From Malonomonas sp036526255 (GTDB lineage Bacteria > Desulfobacterota > Desulfuromonadia > Desulfuromonadales > Geopsychrobacteraceae): a stretch of 64,000 nt of DNA. The notes beneath the pieces are model-generated. The model was not told the origin of the DNA and did no database searches. It worked only from the letters and a program-made list of their open reading frames with translations. Positions within the stretch are counted from its first letter, which is position 1. Each line of letters starts with the position of its first letter. The stretch lies in contig DATCYW010000078.1 in the NCBI GenBank assembly GCA_036526255.1, positions 50,425 to 114,424 on the forward strand, read 5' to 3'. Positions 1 to 8,014 of this stretch are shown piece after piece. Position numbers and translations under genes: made by a program.

Positions 1-431
1 GGATGATGGAGCTCGGCTGCTATGAAATATCCCTTGGCGACACCATCGGCGTCGGCACGCCCGGCAAGGCCCAGGCGATGATTGACGCGGTCGCGCAGAA
101 AGTTCAGTTGGAGCGGCTGGCGGTGCATTTTCACGACACCTACGGGCAGGCGTTGGCCAACGTACTCGCAGTTCTGGAGCGCGGCGTGGCAGTGATCGAC
201 AGCTCGGTCGCCGGTCTCGGTGGTTGCCCCTTTGCTCCCGGCGCATCCGGCAATGTCGCCAGCGAAGACCTGCTCTACATGCTCAAAGGACTCGGTGTCG
301 AAACCGGCGTTGACCTGCAGGCGCTGGTCGATGCCGGGCGTTATATCTCCAACTTTCTCAAGCGTCCCTCGGGATCCCGGGTGGCCAACGCTCTGGCCGG
401 TCAAAACGAAGGGACCAGGAGCTGCGCCTGA
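1..431 (+). CDS. Hydroxymethylglutaryl-CoA lyase, C-terminal part (5' truncated by window edge)
   Basis: The visible 142 residues are the C-terminal part of an HMG-CoA lyase of the DRE-TIM metallolyase superfamily, which cleaves HMG-CoA to acetyl-CoA and acetoacetate at the end of leucine breakdown. The segment SLGDTIGVGTP, the metal-binding HFHDTYGQ and the glycine-rich GGCPFAPGASGN loop with the active-site Cys are all present. The reading frame is open to base 1, so the start lies outside the window. HMG-CoA lyases usually have about 300 residues, so roughly half is missing. No terminator is obvious before the next gene, 174 bases away. Homocitrate or isopropylmalate synthases share the fold, but the cysteine loop favours HMG-CoA lyase. 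Confidence 0.9.
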   Translation, partial: MMELGCYEISLGDTIGVGTPGKAQAMIDAVAQKVQLERLAVHFHDTYGQALANVLAVLERGVAVIDSSVAGLGGCPFAPGASGNVASEDLLYMLKGLGVETGVDLQALVDAGRYISNFLKRPSGSRVANALAGQNEGTRSCA

Positions 432-605
432 GCCCCGCAGACAGCTGAACCCATCGCATACCCCGCTGCAGCCGGCCGGTTTGACTTAAAGAAGTCTTTG
501 TGACAGGCTGCAGCAGATTCGGTTTTATGCCTGCTGTGGCCAGGGTCAATTTCTGCTGCAGCGCTAAGTCAGGTTTTTCCTCTCTGCTGTGATTCGCATC
601 CCACT

Positions 606-2357
606 ATGACGGTAAAGCTTAAAGATATTCAGGAAACGGTCAGTCAGTACGCGGAGATCATCGCCCAGGTCATTAACGTCGACGTGGAGATTGTCGACAG
701 TGACTTTGTCCGGATCGCCGGGACCGGATTTTTTCAGGATAGTCTTGACGAAAACATGGCCAACGAAGGTTTTGTTTTCCGGGCGGCTCTTGACAGCGGT
801 GAGACGCAGATTATCAAGGATCCGGGGCACAACAAGCTCTGCATTTCCTGCCCCAAGCAGCTGGTCTGCGCCGAAAAACTGGAAATCTGCAAGCCGATCA
901 AGCTGGGGACTGAGATCCTCGGGGTGATCGGGCTGATCTGTTTTTTTGATGAGCAGCGTGAGCGGGTGCTGGCCAACTTCGACGCCTACCTGGCGTTCCT
1001 TGACAAAATCGCCGAATTTATCGCCAGCAAGGTTTATGAAAAAAAGGAGAGCCGCCGGACCGAGATGATGGTCAGGCTGATGAACCAGGTGGTCGATAAG
1101 ATCAATACCTGCGTCATCATCCTCAATTCAGCCGAGCAGGTCAGTTATATCAACCAGAATGCCGTTGAGCAGCTGGATCTGCCGGACGATATTCTGGGCA
1201 AACAGCTGCGGATTGTTGAGACCGGTGATTTAATCCTCGATAACCAGGAGTTCAGGATCGAGATTCTCGACCGCAGCTACGAGCTGGTCGGCAACAGCTT
1301 TCCGGTCAGTCTCGATCTGGGGGAGTACGCCAAAATTATCATCTTCCGCGAGATGAAAAGCTTCAAGTCGCGGATTTACCAGCTGACCAAGACCGGTGAG
1401 ACGGTCGGTCTTGAGCAGATTCTCGGAAGTTCGCCGGCGATCGTCACCCTGAAGAAACAGATTCTGAAAATCGCCGATTCCAGCTCAACGGTGCTGATCC
1501 GCGGCGAAAGCGGCACCGGCAAAGAGTTGGTCGCGCGGGCGATTTTTCAGTGCAGTTCCCGCAACAATGAGCCGTTTGTGGCGATCAACTGCGGCGCGAT
1601 CCCCGATACCCTGCTGGAGAGCGAACTGTTCGGCTACGTCAAAGGCGCCTTCACCGGGGCCGACCCCAAGGGGCGGATCGGCAAGTTCGAGCTGGCCAGC
1701 AAGGGGGTATTGTTTCTGGATGAAATCGGCGACATCCCGCTTTACCTGCAGGTGAAGCTGCTGCGGGTGCTGGAGGAGAAGCAGATCATGCGGATCGGCT
1801 CCAACAACCCGATCGACATTGATATCCGCATCATCGCCGCCACCCACAAAGACCTGCCGGAGATGATCCGCGAGAACAGTTTTCGTGAAGACCTGTTCTA
1901 CCGGCTCAACGTCATTCCGCTCGACATCCCGCCGCTGCGGGAACGTAAATCGGACATCGAATCGCTTGTCTACCATTTTGCTGAAAAATACAGCAGTCTG
2001 TTCGGCAAGGGGCTGCAGCGGATCGAACGCCAGGTGATCGCCAGCTTTCTTGATTACGACTGGCCGGGGAATATCCGTGAGCTGGAAAACAGCATCGAGT
2101 TCATGATCAATATGATGGATGCCGACGGTCTGCTCAACCGGCAGCTGCTGCCGAAAAGTCTCGTCCAGCCGGCGGCCACGGCGATCAGTGGCGGCGAACG
2201 CCTGCGGCCGTTGCGCGAGCTGGAAGCGGAAGCGATCAGCCAGGCTCTGCAACACTACGGCAGGAGCACCCAGGGGAAAAAAATGGCCGCTGAAAAGCTC
2301 GGCATCGGCCTGGCGACCCTCTACCGCAAGCTGGATTCTCTCAACTTCTCAAAATGA
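606..2357 (+). CDS. Sigma-54-dependent transcriptional activator (sensor, PAS, AAA+, Fis-type HTH)
   Basis: This 583-residue enhancer-binding protein activates sigma-54 RNA polymerase. The N-terminal sensor (about 1-145) carries four cysteines, C79-x2-C82-x5-C88-x6-C95, which could bind a metal or Fe-S cluster. A PAS-like domain follows (about 155-250). The AAA+ domain has Walker A GESGTGKE (300-307), the sigma-54-contacting GAFTGA loop (347-352) and Walker B GVLFLDE (367-373). A Fis-type helix-turn-helix ends the protein. Architecture and neighbours (an M20 hydrolase like YgeY) recall E. coli YgeV. The ATG at 606 has only a poor Shine-Dalgarno sequence. There is no phospho-acceptor receiver domain, so the signal is probably a small molecule or redox state. 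It is the likely activator of the two sigma-54 promoter candidates at 3684-3723; that link is inferred from position. Confidence 0.93.
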   Translation: MTVKLKDIQETVSQYAEIIAQVINVDVEIVDSDFVRIAGTGFFQDSLDENMANEGFVFRAALDSGETQIIKDPGHNKLCISCPKQLVCAEKLEICKPIKLGTEILGVIGLICFFDEQRERVLANFDAYLAFLDKIAEFIASKVYEKKESRRTEMMVRLMNQVVDKINTCVIILNSAEQVSYINQNAVEQLDLPDDILGKQLRIVETGDLILDNQEFRIEILDRSYELVGNSFPVSLDLGEYAKIIIFREMKSFKSRIYQLTKTGETVGLEQILGSSPAIVTLKKQILKIADSSSTVLIRGESGTGKELVARAIFQCSSRNNEPFVAINCGAIPDTLLESELFGYVKGAFTGADPKGRIGKFELASKGVLFLDEIGDIPLYLQVKLLRVLEEKQIMRIGSNNPIDIDIRIIAATHKDLPEMIRENSFREDLFYRLNVIPLDIPPLRERKSDIESLVYHFAEKYSSLFGKGLQRIERQVIASFLDYDWPGNIRELENSIEFMINMMDADGLLNRQLLPKSLVQPAATAISGGERLRPLRELEAEAISQALQHYGRSTQGKKMAAEKLGIGLATLYRKLDSLNFSK

Positions 2358-2423
2358 GAAGTTGCCCCGCCGGGATCCTCCGGCGAACAACCCAGACGGC
2401 GGCGATCAGCCGCTAAAAAATGC

Positions 2424-3626
2424 TTATTTGCGCTGCTGATAGGCCTTGGCGATCCCGGCGTTCGAGGTCTCCCGGTAGAGCGACGGCAGCGCCTGGCCGG
2501 TCTCCTTCATCACCGCGACGATCTCGTCGAAGGGGATCTTGTGCCGTCCGTCGGTCAACAGGGCGAAGCGACAGCAGTTCAGCGCCCGGGTGGCGGCGTG
2601 GGCGTTGCGTTCGATACAGGGGATCTGCACCAGCCCCAGCACCGGGTCGCAGGTCAGCCCCAGATTGTGCTCCAGTCCCATCTCAGCGGCATACTCGATC
2701 TGTTGCGGCGAGCCACCGTGCAGTTTGGCCGCGGCTGCGGCCGCCATGGCACAGGCCGTGCCGATCTCCCCCTGACAGCCGACCTCGGCGCCGGAAATCG
2801 AGGCATTCTGTTTGACCAGATTGCCGACCAGTCCGGCCACCCCCAGGGCGCGGATGATATCCTGCTGATCACAGTCCAGCGTTTCATTCAGATAGCGCAG
2901 CACCGCCGGCAACACGCCGCTGGCGCCGCAGGTCGGTGCCGTGACGATGACACCGCCGGCGGCGTTCTCTTCAGCAGCCGCCAGAGCGTAGGCACAGAGC
3001 CGGGCGGTCTCCATGAAGTTGCCACCAAACAGTGAACTCTTGCGGTAAAAAGCCCGCGCCTTACGCGCAAGCCCCAACGGCCCGGGCAGGGCTCCTTCGG
3101 TCGCCAGCCCCTGCTCCATCGACCCACTCATCGCCTGCCAGATCTCCTGCAGAAACGGCTCGATCTCAGCCCCTTCGCAGCTGACAACGTAATCCCACAG
3201 TGACGCGCCACTGACGTCGCACAGGTTGAGAATCTCCTGCATGCTGCCGAGTTGATAGAGATCGGCACCCGGCTTTTCCTCCGGTTGATCGCTGAGCGCC
3301 CCACCGCCGATGCTGTAGACTTCCCAGCTGCTCAACAGGGCTGACTCCTCGTCAAATGCCTCAAAACGCATGCCGTTTGGATGCTGCGGCAGCAGTTCAT
3401 CCGGCTTCCAGAGCAGCTCCAGCGTGCGCGCAGCGAAACTGTCATAAAGGGCTTTGTCGGTCAGGTGCCCGCGCCCGGTTGCGGCGAGGCTGCCGAACAG
3501 GGTGACGCGGTAGGCCGCTGCATCTGGTTGTTGCTGCAGGAAGATTTCCGCCGCCCGGCGCGGTGCCATGGTGTGGCTGCTGGAAGGGCCGGTGCCGATG
3601 CGGTAGAGCTCGCGAATCGATTTCAT
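2424..3626 (-). CDS. L-serine ammonia-lyase (Fe-S dependent, alpha and beta domains fused)
   Basis: The 400-residue protein deaminates L-serine to pyruvate and ammonia using a [4Fe-4S] cluster. The N-terminal beta-type domain has GTGPSSSHTM (11-20) and the C-terminal alpha domain has APTCGASG with C233, plus C284, C326 and C337; three of these should hold the cluster. It is somewhat shorter than E. coli SdaA (about 454). The ATG at 3626 is preceded by a GGGGAG ribosome site. It diverges from the threonine-synthase-like gene and has its own sigma-54-type promoter candidate (3684-3702), so it appears co-regulated with the catabolic island. Serine specificity is inferred from the family; a related beta-hydroxy amino acid is possible. 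Confidence 0.92.
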   Translation of the reverse strand: MKSIRELYRIGTGPSSSHTMAPRRAAEIFLQQQPDAAAYRVTLFGSLAATGRGHLTDKALYDSFAARTLELLWKPDELLPQHPNGMRFEAFDEESALLSSWEVYSIGGGALSDQPEEKPGADLYQLGSMQEILNLCDVSGASLWDYVVSCEGAEIEPFLQEIWQAMSGSMEQGLATEGALPGPLGLARKARAFYRKSSLFGGNFMETARLCAYALAAAEENAAGGVIVTAPTCGASGVLPAVLRYLNETLDCDQQDIIRALGVAGLVGNLVKQNASISGAEVGCQGEIGTACAMAAAAAAKLHGGSPQQIEYAAEMGLEHNLGLTCDPVLGLVQIPCIERNAHAATRALNCCRFALLTDGRHKIPFDEIVAVMKETGQALPSLYRETSNAGIAKAYQQRK

Positions 3627-3683
3627 CGTTTAATTCTCTCCCCGAGGATTGCCCGGTTGCGCTGTACACTGCTGCAGATTGAT

Positions 3684-3702
3684 AAAGCAAGCAGTCTGCC
3701 AA
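3684..3702 (-). promoter_or_regulatory. Sigma-54 promoter driving the serine dehydratase gene
   Basis: Read on the minus strand the sequence is TTGGCAGACTGCTTGCTTT. This gives the -24 element TTGGCA and the -12 element TTGCT, with exactly ten bases between the invariant GG and GC. It matches the sigma-54 consensus (TTGGCACG-N4-TTGCA) at nearly all important positions. Predicted transcription starts near 3676, about 50 bases before the ATG at 3626. A sigma-54 activator is encoded by the next gene. Confidence 0.75.
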
Positions 3703-3706
3703 AATC

Positions 3707-3723
3707 TTGGCCTCAAATCTGCA
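3707..3723 (+). promoter_or_regulatory. Sigma-54 promoter driving the threonine-synthase-like / PLP enzyme genes
   Basis: The plus-strand sequence TTGGCCTCAAATCTGCA has the GG and GC doublets separated by the required ten bases. The -24 half is TTGGC and the -12 half is CTGCA. It is a weaker match than its minus-strand partner, but it sits back to back with it, four bases away. Predicted transcription starts near 3734, leaving a leader of about 80 bases before the ATG at 3815. Confidence 0.6.
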
Positions 3724-3814
3724 AAAGGGGATTAGCCCCCGCGAGGGTGATTTTTTGACCGAGGAGGCATTGCAGCAATAAATAGGTTCTCGGTACAACC
3801 AGCAAGGACGCCCC

Positions 3815-5101
3815 ATGGAACACGTCAGCGGCTTGAAATGCGTTATCTGCGGCCGGCTCTTTTCGGTCGGAGAGCGGGACTACGTCTGCCCGGATCACGG
3901 CGATGAGGGGATTCTCGATGTTCAGTACGATTATGCTCTGATCGGCCGGACCTTCAAGCGCGAGTCGCTGCAGCGCTCAGACGATTATAGCATCTGGCGC
4001 TATCGGCCGCTGCTGCCGGTCCGGCCGGAGTCACCAGCGCCACCGCTGGCGGTCGGCTGGACCCCACTTTATCACACGCCGCGACTGGCCGCTCCGCTGG
4101 GGCTCAAGCACCTTTGGGTCAAGGATGAAGGGCGGCAACCGACCGCTTCTTTCAAGGACCGCGCAAGTGCCATCGCGCTGGTCAAGGCCCGGGAGCAGGG
4201 GGTCGCGGTTATCACCACCGCCAGCACCGGTAACGCCGCCGCCGCCCTGAGCGGTCTCTGCGCCAGTGTCGGCCAGGCCAACGTGATTTTTGTTCCACGG
4301 AGCGCGCCGCAGGCCAAAATTGCCCAGCTGCTCGCTTACGGTGCGACGGTGCTGCTGGTTGATGGAAGCTACGACGCGGCCTTCGAGCTCTGTCTGCAGG
4401 CGGCGCGGGAGTACGGCTGGTACAATCGCAACACCGGCTATAATCCCTATATGTCGGAAGGCAAAAAAACCGCCAGTTTCGAAATCTGTGAACAGCTCGG
4501 TTGGCAGGCGCCGGACCGGATCTTTGTCAGTGTCGGTGACGGTTGTATCATCGGCGGGCTGCACAAAGGGTTAAAAGATCTGCTGGCGCTCGGCTGGATC
4601 GATAAGCTGCCGAAGCTGATGGGGATTCAGGCGCAGGGGAGCAATTTTCTGACCAGCGCCTGGCAGAATGGCGAGGATGTCCTGCACAAGCCGCCGATCG
4701 TCGCGCAGACGGTCGCTGACAGTATCAGTGCCGGACTGCCCCGCGACCGGATCAAGGCGCTGGCCGCAGTTACCGAGACCGGCGGTGCCTATCTGAGCGT
4801 CAGTGACGCGGAGATTCTCGCCGCGATTCCGGCACTGGCACGTGGCTGCGGGGTGTTTGCCGAGCCAGCCGGCGCGGCCGCCTATGCCGGGCTGGTCAAA
4901 GCGGTTACCAGCGGACAGGTCGCAGCCGCTGAGCGGATTGTCGTGCTCAACACCGGCAGCGGTCTGAAGGATGTCGCCAGCGCCATGCAGGCGGTCCAGA
5001 GCGCCGGCAGTCAGGCGTATAACGTCAGCCCGGACCTGGGCGATTTGAAACGGATTATGACCAACTTGAACAGTTTGTCTTGCACAGAAAAAGGAGAATA
5101 G
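3815..5101 (+). CDS. Threonine synthase-like PLP enzyme with N-terminal zinc ribbon
   Basis: The 428-residue fold-type-II PLP enzyme resembles threonine synthase, which makes threonine from O-phosphohomoserine. A zinc-ribbon-like N-terminus (C9, C12, C25, H28) precedes the catalytic domain. The PLP lysine is K114 in PTASFKDRA, and STGNAAAAL and VSVGDGCIIGG supply cofactor contacts. AAGGA stands seven bases before the ATG at 3815. The gene is not beside homoserine genes; it lies behind a sigma-54 promoter candidate, 4 bases upstream of another PLP enzyme and within an amino acid catabolic island. A degradative role, such as elimination on a phosphorylated or acylated hydroxy-amino acid, is therefore as likely as threonine synthesis. 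Family assignment is firm; the substrate is not. Confidence 0.82.
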   Translation: MEHVSGLKCVICGRLFSVGERDYVCPDHGDEGILDVQYDYALIGRTFKRESLQRSDDYSIWRYRPLLPVRPESPAPPLAVGWTPLYHTPRLAAPLGLKHLWVKDEGRQPTASFKDRASAIALVKAREQGVAVITTASTGNAAAALSGLCASVGQANVIFVPRSAPQAKIAQLLAYGATVLLVDGSYDAAFELCLQAAREYGWYNRNTGYNPYMSEGKKTASFEICEQLGWQAPDRIFVSVGDGCIIGGLHKGLKDLLALGWIDKLPKLMGIQAQGSNFLTSAWQNGEDVLHKPPIVAQTVADSISAGLPRDRIKALAAVTETGGAYLSVSDAEILAAIPALARGCGVFAEPAGAAAYAGLVKAVTSGQVAAAERIVVLNTGSGLKDVASAMQAVQSAGSQAYNVSPDLGDLKRIMTNLNSLSCTEKGE

Positions 5102-5105
5102 CGGC

Positions 5106-6581
5106 ATGTCGTTGATCGATTTAAGCAAAAATGAGGCAACCCTCGAACGCACCGTCAAGCTGGCCCGCGAGCGCCAGGTAATCATCCCGACCCTGAAGCA
5201 GCAGAATAACCCTGCGCTGATTCCGGAAAGCGTCAAGGCGCGTCTGAAGAGCGTCGGCCTCTGGGACCTCAATCCGGTCAACCTGTTCCGGATCACCTGG
5301 CGCAACCAGCCGGTCCCCAGCGGCGGCGGCTTCGGCGGCGTCAATTATCTGGAGTTTCCGAAGGAGCTGACCGGTGTTTCGGCGCGGATTCTGGCGCCGG
5401 TCGGCAAGTGGTTCCCCACCGGCGCGCACAAGGTCGGCGCGGCCTTCGGCTGCCTGGTGCCGCGGCTGGTTACCGGTCAGTTCGACCCGACCCGGCAGAA
5501 GGCAGTCTGGCCCTCGACCGGCAATTACTGCCGTGGCGGTGCCTATGATTCGAACCTGCTCGGCTGCGAATCGATCGCCATCCTCCCGGCCGGGATGAGT
5601 CAGGAGCGGTTTACCTGGTTGGACAAGGTTGCCGGTGAAACCATCAAGACACCGGGCAGCGAGAGCAACGTCAAGGAGATCTTCGACAAGTGCTGGGAGC
5701 TGCGCAACTCTGGGCAGGAGCTGATGATTTTCAACCAGTTCGAGGAGTTCGGCAACTACCTCTGGCACCACGAGGTAACCGGTCATGCCATGGCCGATGT
5801 CGCCGAGCAGGCGATGGGACCGAACGACCGCTTCTGTGGCGCCGTCTACACCACCGGCTCGGCCGGCACCATCGCCAGCGGTGATTATCTGAAGAAACGC
5901 TTCCCCGGCAGCAAGATTGCCGCCTGTGAGGCGCTGCAGTGCCCGACCCTGCTGGAGAACGGCTTCGGCGACCACCGCATCGAAGGGATCGGTGACAAGC
6001 ATGTTCCCTGGGTCCACAACGTCAAGAACACCGACATGGTGATTGCCATCGACGATGAAGAGCCGATCACCCTGATCCGCCTGTTTAACACTCAGGTCGG
6101 CCACGACTACCTGATCCGTCAGGGGGTTCCGGCGGCGCTGGTCGGCCAGCTGCACCTGCTGGGGATCTCCGGTATCGCCAACCTGCTGTCGGCGATCAAG
6201 TTCGCCAAGCACTATGATCTGTGTGAAAACGACATCGTCATGACCGTCCTGACCGATTCGATGGAAATGTATCAGAGCCGCCTGCAGGAGCTGACCGAAG
6301 AGCGCGGCGAGTTCAGCGAGGCGGATGCGATTGCCGCCTACCACCGTCACCTGCTTGGCCAGTCGACCGATCACATGGAAGAATTGACCCTGCAAGGGCG
6401 CAAGCGGGTGCATAACCTCAAGTATTACACCTGGGTTGAGCAGCAAGGGAAAACCTACCGCGAAATTCAGGACCAGTGGTTCGATGACAGCTACTGGAGC
6501 AGCATTCCCGCGCATGCAGAAGAACTGGACGCACTGATCGAAGAGTTCAACGCCAGAACCGGCTTGCTCGAAACGCTCTAG
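5106..6581 (+). CDS. Fold-type-II PLP-dependent enzyme of unknown substrate
   Basis: This 491-residue protein belongs to the tryptophan-synthase-beta/cysteine-synthase superfamily. The predicted Schiff-base lysine is K109 in TGAHKVGAAF, and the phosphate-binding loop is TTGSAGT (249-255). It is longer than cysteine synthases (about 310) or diaminopropionate ammonia-lyase (about 400), with extra N- and C-terminal helical regions. I do not recognise a characterised member. It begins four bases after the threonine-synthase-like gene, within the same predicted sigma-54 transcript, and ends at a strong palindromic terminator. GAATAGCGGC before the ATG at 5106 offers a weak ribosome site, so translational coupling is likely. 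The context suggests a lyase or deaminase acting on an amino acid derivative. Family confidence is high; function is unknown. Confidence 0.8.
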   Translation: MSLIDLSKNEATLERTVKLARERQVIIPTLKQQNNPALIPESVKARLKSVGLWDLNPVNLFRITWRNQPVPSGGGFGGVNYLEFPKELTGVSARILAPVGKWFPTGAHKVGAAFGCLVPRLVTGQFDPTRQKAVWPSTGNYCRGGAYDSNLLGCESIAILPAGMSQERFTWLDKVAGETIKTPGSESNVKEIFDKCWELRNSGQELMIFNQFEEFGNYLWHHEVTGHAMADVAEQAMGPNDRFCGAVYTTGSAGTIASGDYLKKRFPGSKIAACEALQCPTLLENGFGDHRIEGIGDKHVPWVHNVKNTDMVIAIDDEEPITLIRLFNTQVGHDYLIRQGVPAALVGQLHLLGISGIANLLSAIKFAKHYDLCENDIVMTVLTDSMEMYQSRLQELTEERGEFSEADAIAAYHRHLLGQSTDHMEELTLQGRKRVHNLKYYTWVEQQGKTYREIQDQWFDDSYWSSIPAHAEELDALIEEFNARTGLLETL

Positions 6582-6588
6582 TTTTTCT

Positions 6589-6636
6589 GACATCCCTATC
6601 AACTTGAGAATTAATTCTCAAGTTGATAGGGATGTC
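6589..6636. terminator. 48-bp perfect palindrome, bidirectional terminator
   Basis: Bases 6589-6636 form an uninterrupted perfect palindrome centred at 6612/6613, with 24-base arms. T5 lies just upstream on the plus strand and GCCTTTTT follows. It begins eight bases after the stop codon of the PLP enzyme gene. The AT-rich centre GAGAATTAATTCTC is unusually long for a terminator. It should end the upstream transcript and separate it from the YgeY-like gene. Confidence 0.8.
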
Positions 6637-6792
6637 GCCTTTTTCAGCTCGTCAGACTGACTGCCGTCATGCTCAGAACGGGGTTTGATTCTGTTGCAGG
6701 CGATTGGCACGGCAAGTGAAAAGCAACAGTAATGGCCGTTATTTGCTTACCATCGGTCGCTGTCGCTGAACAGCGGAGGAAACGACTCATCT

Positions 6793-7980
6793 ATGCTTAA
6801 TCCCGCGCGCGAACAACAGATCATTGAACTTTGTCAGCAACTGATCCGGCAGCAGAGCTATTCCGGCGCAGAGGAGGGCGTGGTTGCCTGCCTGCAGCAG
6901 GCTTTCGAACGACTCGGCTTCGATGACTGCCAGGTCGATCGCTATGGCAATATCGTCGGCGAGATCCGTGGCAACCGCCCCGGTAGAAGTATCCTGCTTG
7001 ACGGTCATATCGACACGGTGCCGGTGCCGGACCCTGCGGTCTGGGAGCAGGACCCCTTCTGCGGGGAGCTGGTCGAGGGGAAAATCTACGGTCGGGGTGC
7101 GTCGGACATGAAGGGCGCGGTCGCAGCGATGGCCTGCGCGGCGGGCTTTTTCGCCCAGGAAACTGGCCGTGATTTCGCCGGCAGCATCTATGTCGCCGGG
7201 GTGGTGCACGAAGAGTGCTTCGAAGGGGTGGCGGCGCGTGAAATCAGTCAGCGCTACCGGCCGGACTACGTGGTGATCGGCGAAGCCTCGGAGTTGAATC
7301 TGAAGATCGGCCAGCGCGGCCGTGCCGAAATCGTCGTTGAAACCTTCGGCAAACCGGCGCATTCGGCCAATCCGCAGAAAGGGATCAACGCCGTCTACCA
7401 GCTGGCCCGGCTGATCGAGCGGATCAGGCAGCTGCCGGCCAGCCAGCATCCGGTGCTCGGCCCCGGAATCCTTGAACTGACAGACATCAAATCAACTCCC
7501 TATCCGGGCGCTTCGGTGGTCCCCTCCTACTGCCGGGCTACCTATGACCGTCGCCTGCTGGTCGGCGAAGGGCGCGCAGCGGTGCTGGCGCCGCTGCAGC
7601 AGGTGATTGACGAGATGGCCGCCACTGACCCTGAGTTCAAGGCGAAGGTCGGTTTTGTCGCCGGCGAGGAGCAATGCTATACCGGCGCGCTGATTGCCGA
7701 AGAGCGGTTTTTCCCAGGCTGGCTGTTTTCAGCGCAGGATGACTTCGTCCAGCGCGCCTTGGCTGGCCTGCAGCAGGCGGGGTTGACCCCGGAGCTGACT
7801 TATTATTCGTTCTGCACCAACGGCAGTCACTATGCCGGTGAAGCCAATATTCAGACCCTTGGCTTTGGCCCGTCGCGGGAAAATCTGGCCCATACCATCG
7901 ATGAGCATATCGAGGTGGCGCAGCTGCTCGGCGCCGCTCGCGGCTACTACGCGATCATCCAGGCGCTGTTGGCCGACTGA
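6793..7980 (+). CDS. M20-family metallohydrolase, YgeY-like
   Basis: This 395-residue zinc hydrolase belongs to the M20 peptidase/ArgE/DapE group and is closest in feel to the YgeY family, which is often linked to selenium and purine or hydantoin metabolism. Metal ligands are H72 and D74 in DGHIDTVP, D105 in GRGASDMKG, E140/E141 in HEECFEG, and a C-terminal histidine. It should hydrolyse an N-acyl or N-carbamoyl amino acid or small peptide in the cytoplasm. The ATG at 6793 follows AGCGGAGGAAACGAC, a good ribosome site. It starts a new transcript after the palindromic terminator and is followed by a D-aminoacylase, so two different N-deacylating hydrolases are encoded together. No neighbouring selenium genes are visible, so a selenium role is not supported here. 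Confidence 0.85.
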   Translation: MLNPAREQQIIELCQQLIRQQSYSGAEEGVVACLQQAFERLGFDDCQVDRYGNIVGEIRGNRPGRSILLDGHIDTVPVPDPAVWEQDPFCGELVEGKIYGRGASDMKGAVAAMACAAGFFAQETGRDFAGSIYVAGVVHEECFEGVAAREISQRYRPDYVVIGEASELNLKIGQRGRAEIVVETFGKPAHSANPQKGINAVYQLARLIERIRQLPASQHPVLGPGILELTDIKSTPYPGASVVPSYCRATYDRRLLVGEGRAAVLAPLQQVIDEMAATDPEFKAKVGFVAGEEQCYTGALIAEERFFPGWLFSAQDDFVQRALAGLQQAGLTPELTYYSFCTNGSHYAGEANIQTLGFGPSRENLAHTIDEHIEVAQLLGAARGYYAIIQALLAD

Positions 7981-8014
7981 TGATGCGGTTTCAGCTTTGA
8001 AGGGAGAGTAGCGC

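Noticed and set aside
5121..6602. A 493-codon open frame antisense to the PLP enzyme
   Set aside because: The plus-strand frame carries recognisable PLP motifs. The antisense product has no family features and arises from GC-rich codon bias.
6690..6750. TTGGCACGG-like and TGGCC...TTTGC sequences as sigma-54 promoters for the YgeY-like gene
   Set aside because: The GG-GC spacing is wrong (nine bases) or the -12 half does not match, so the promoter of this transcript stays unplaced.
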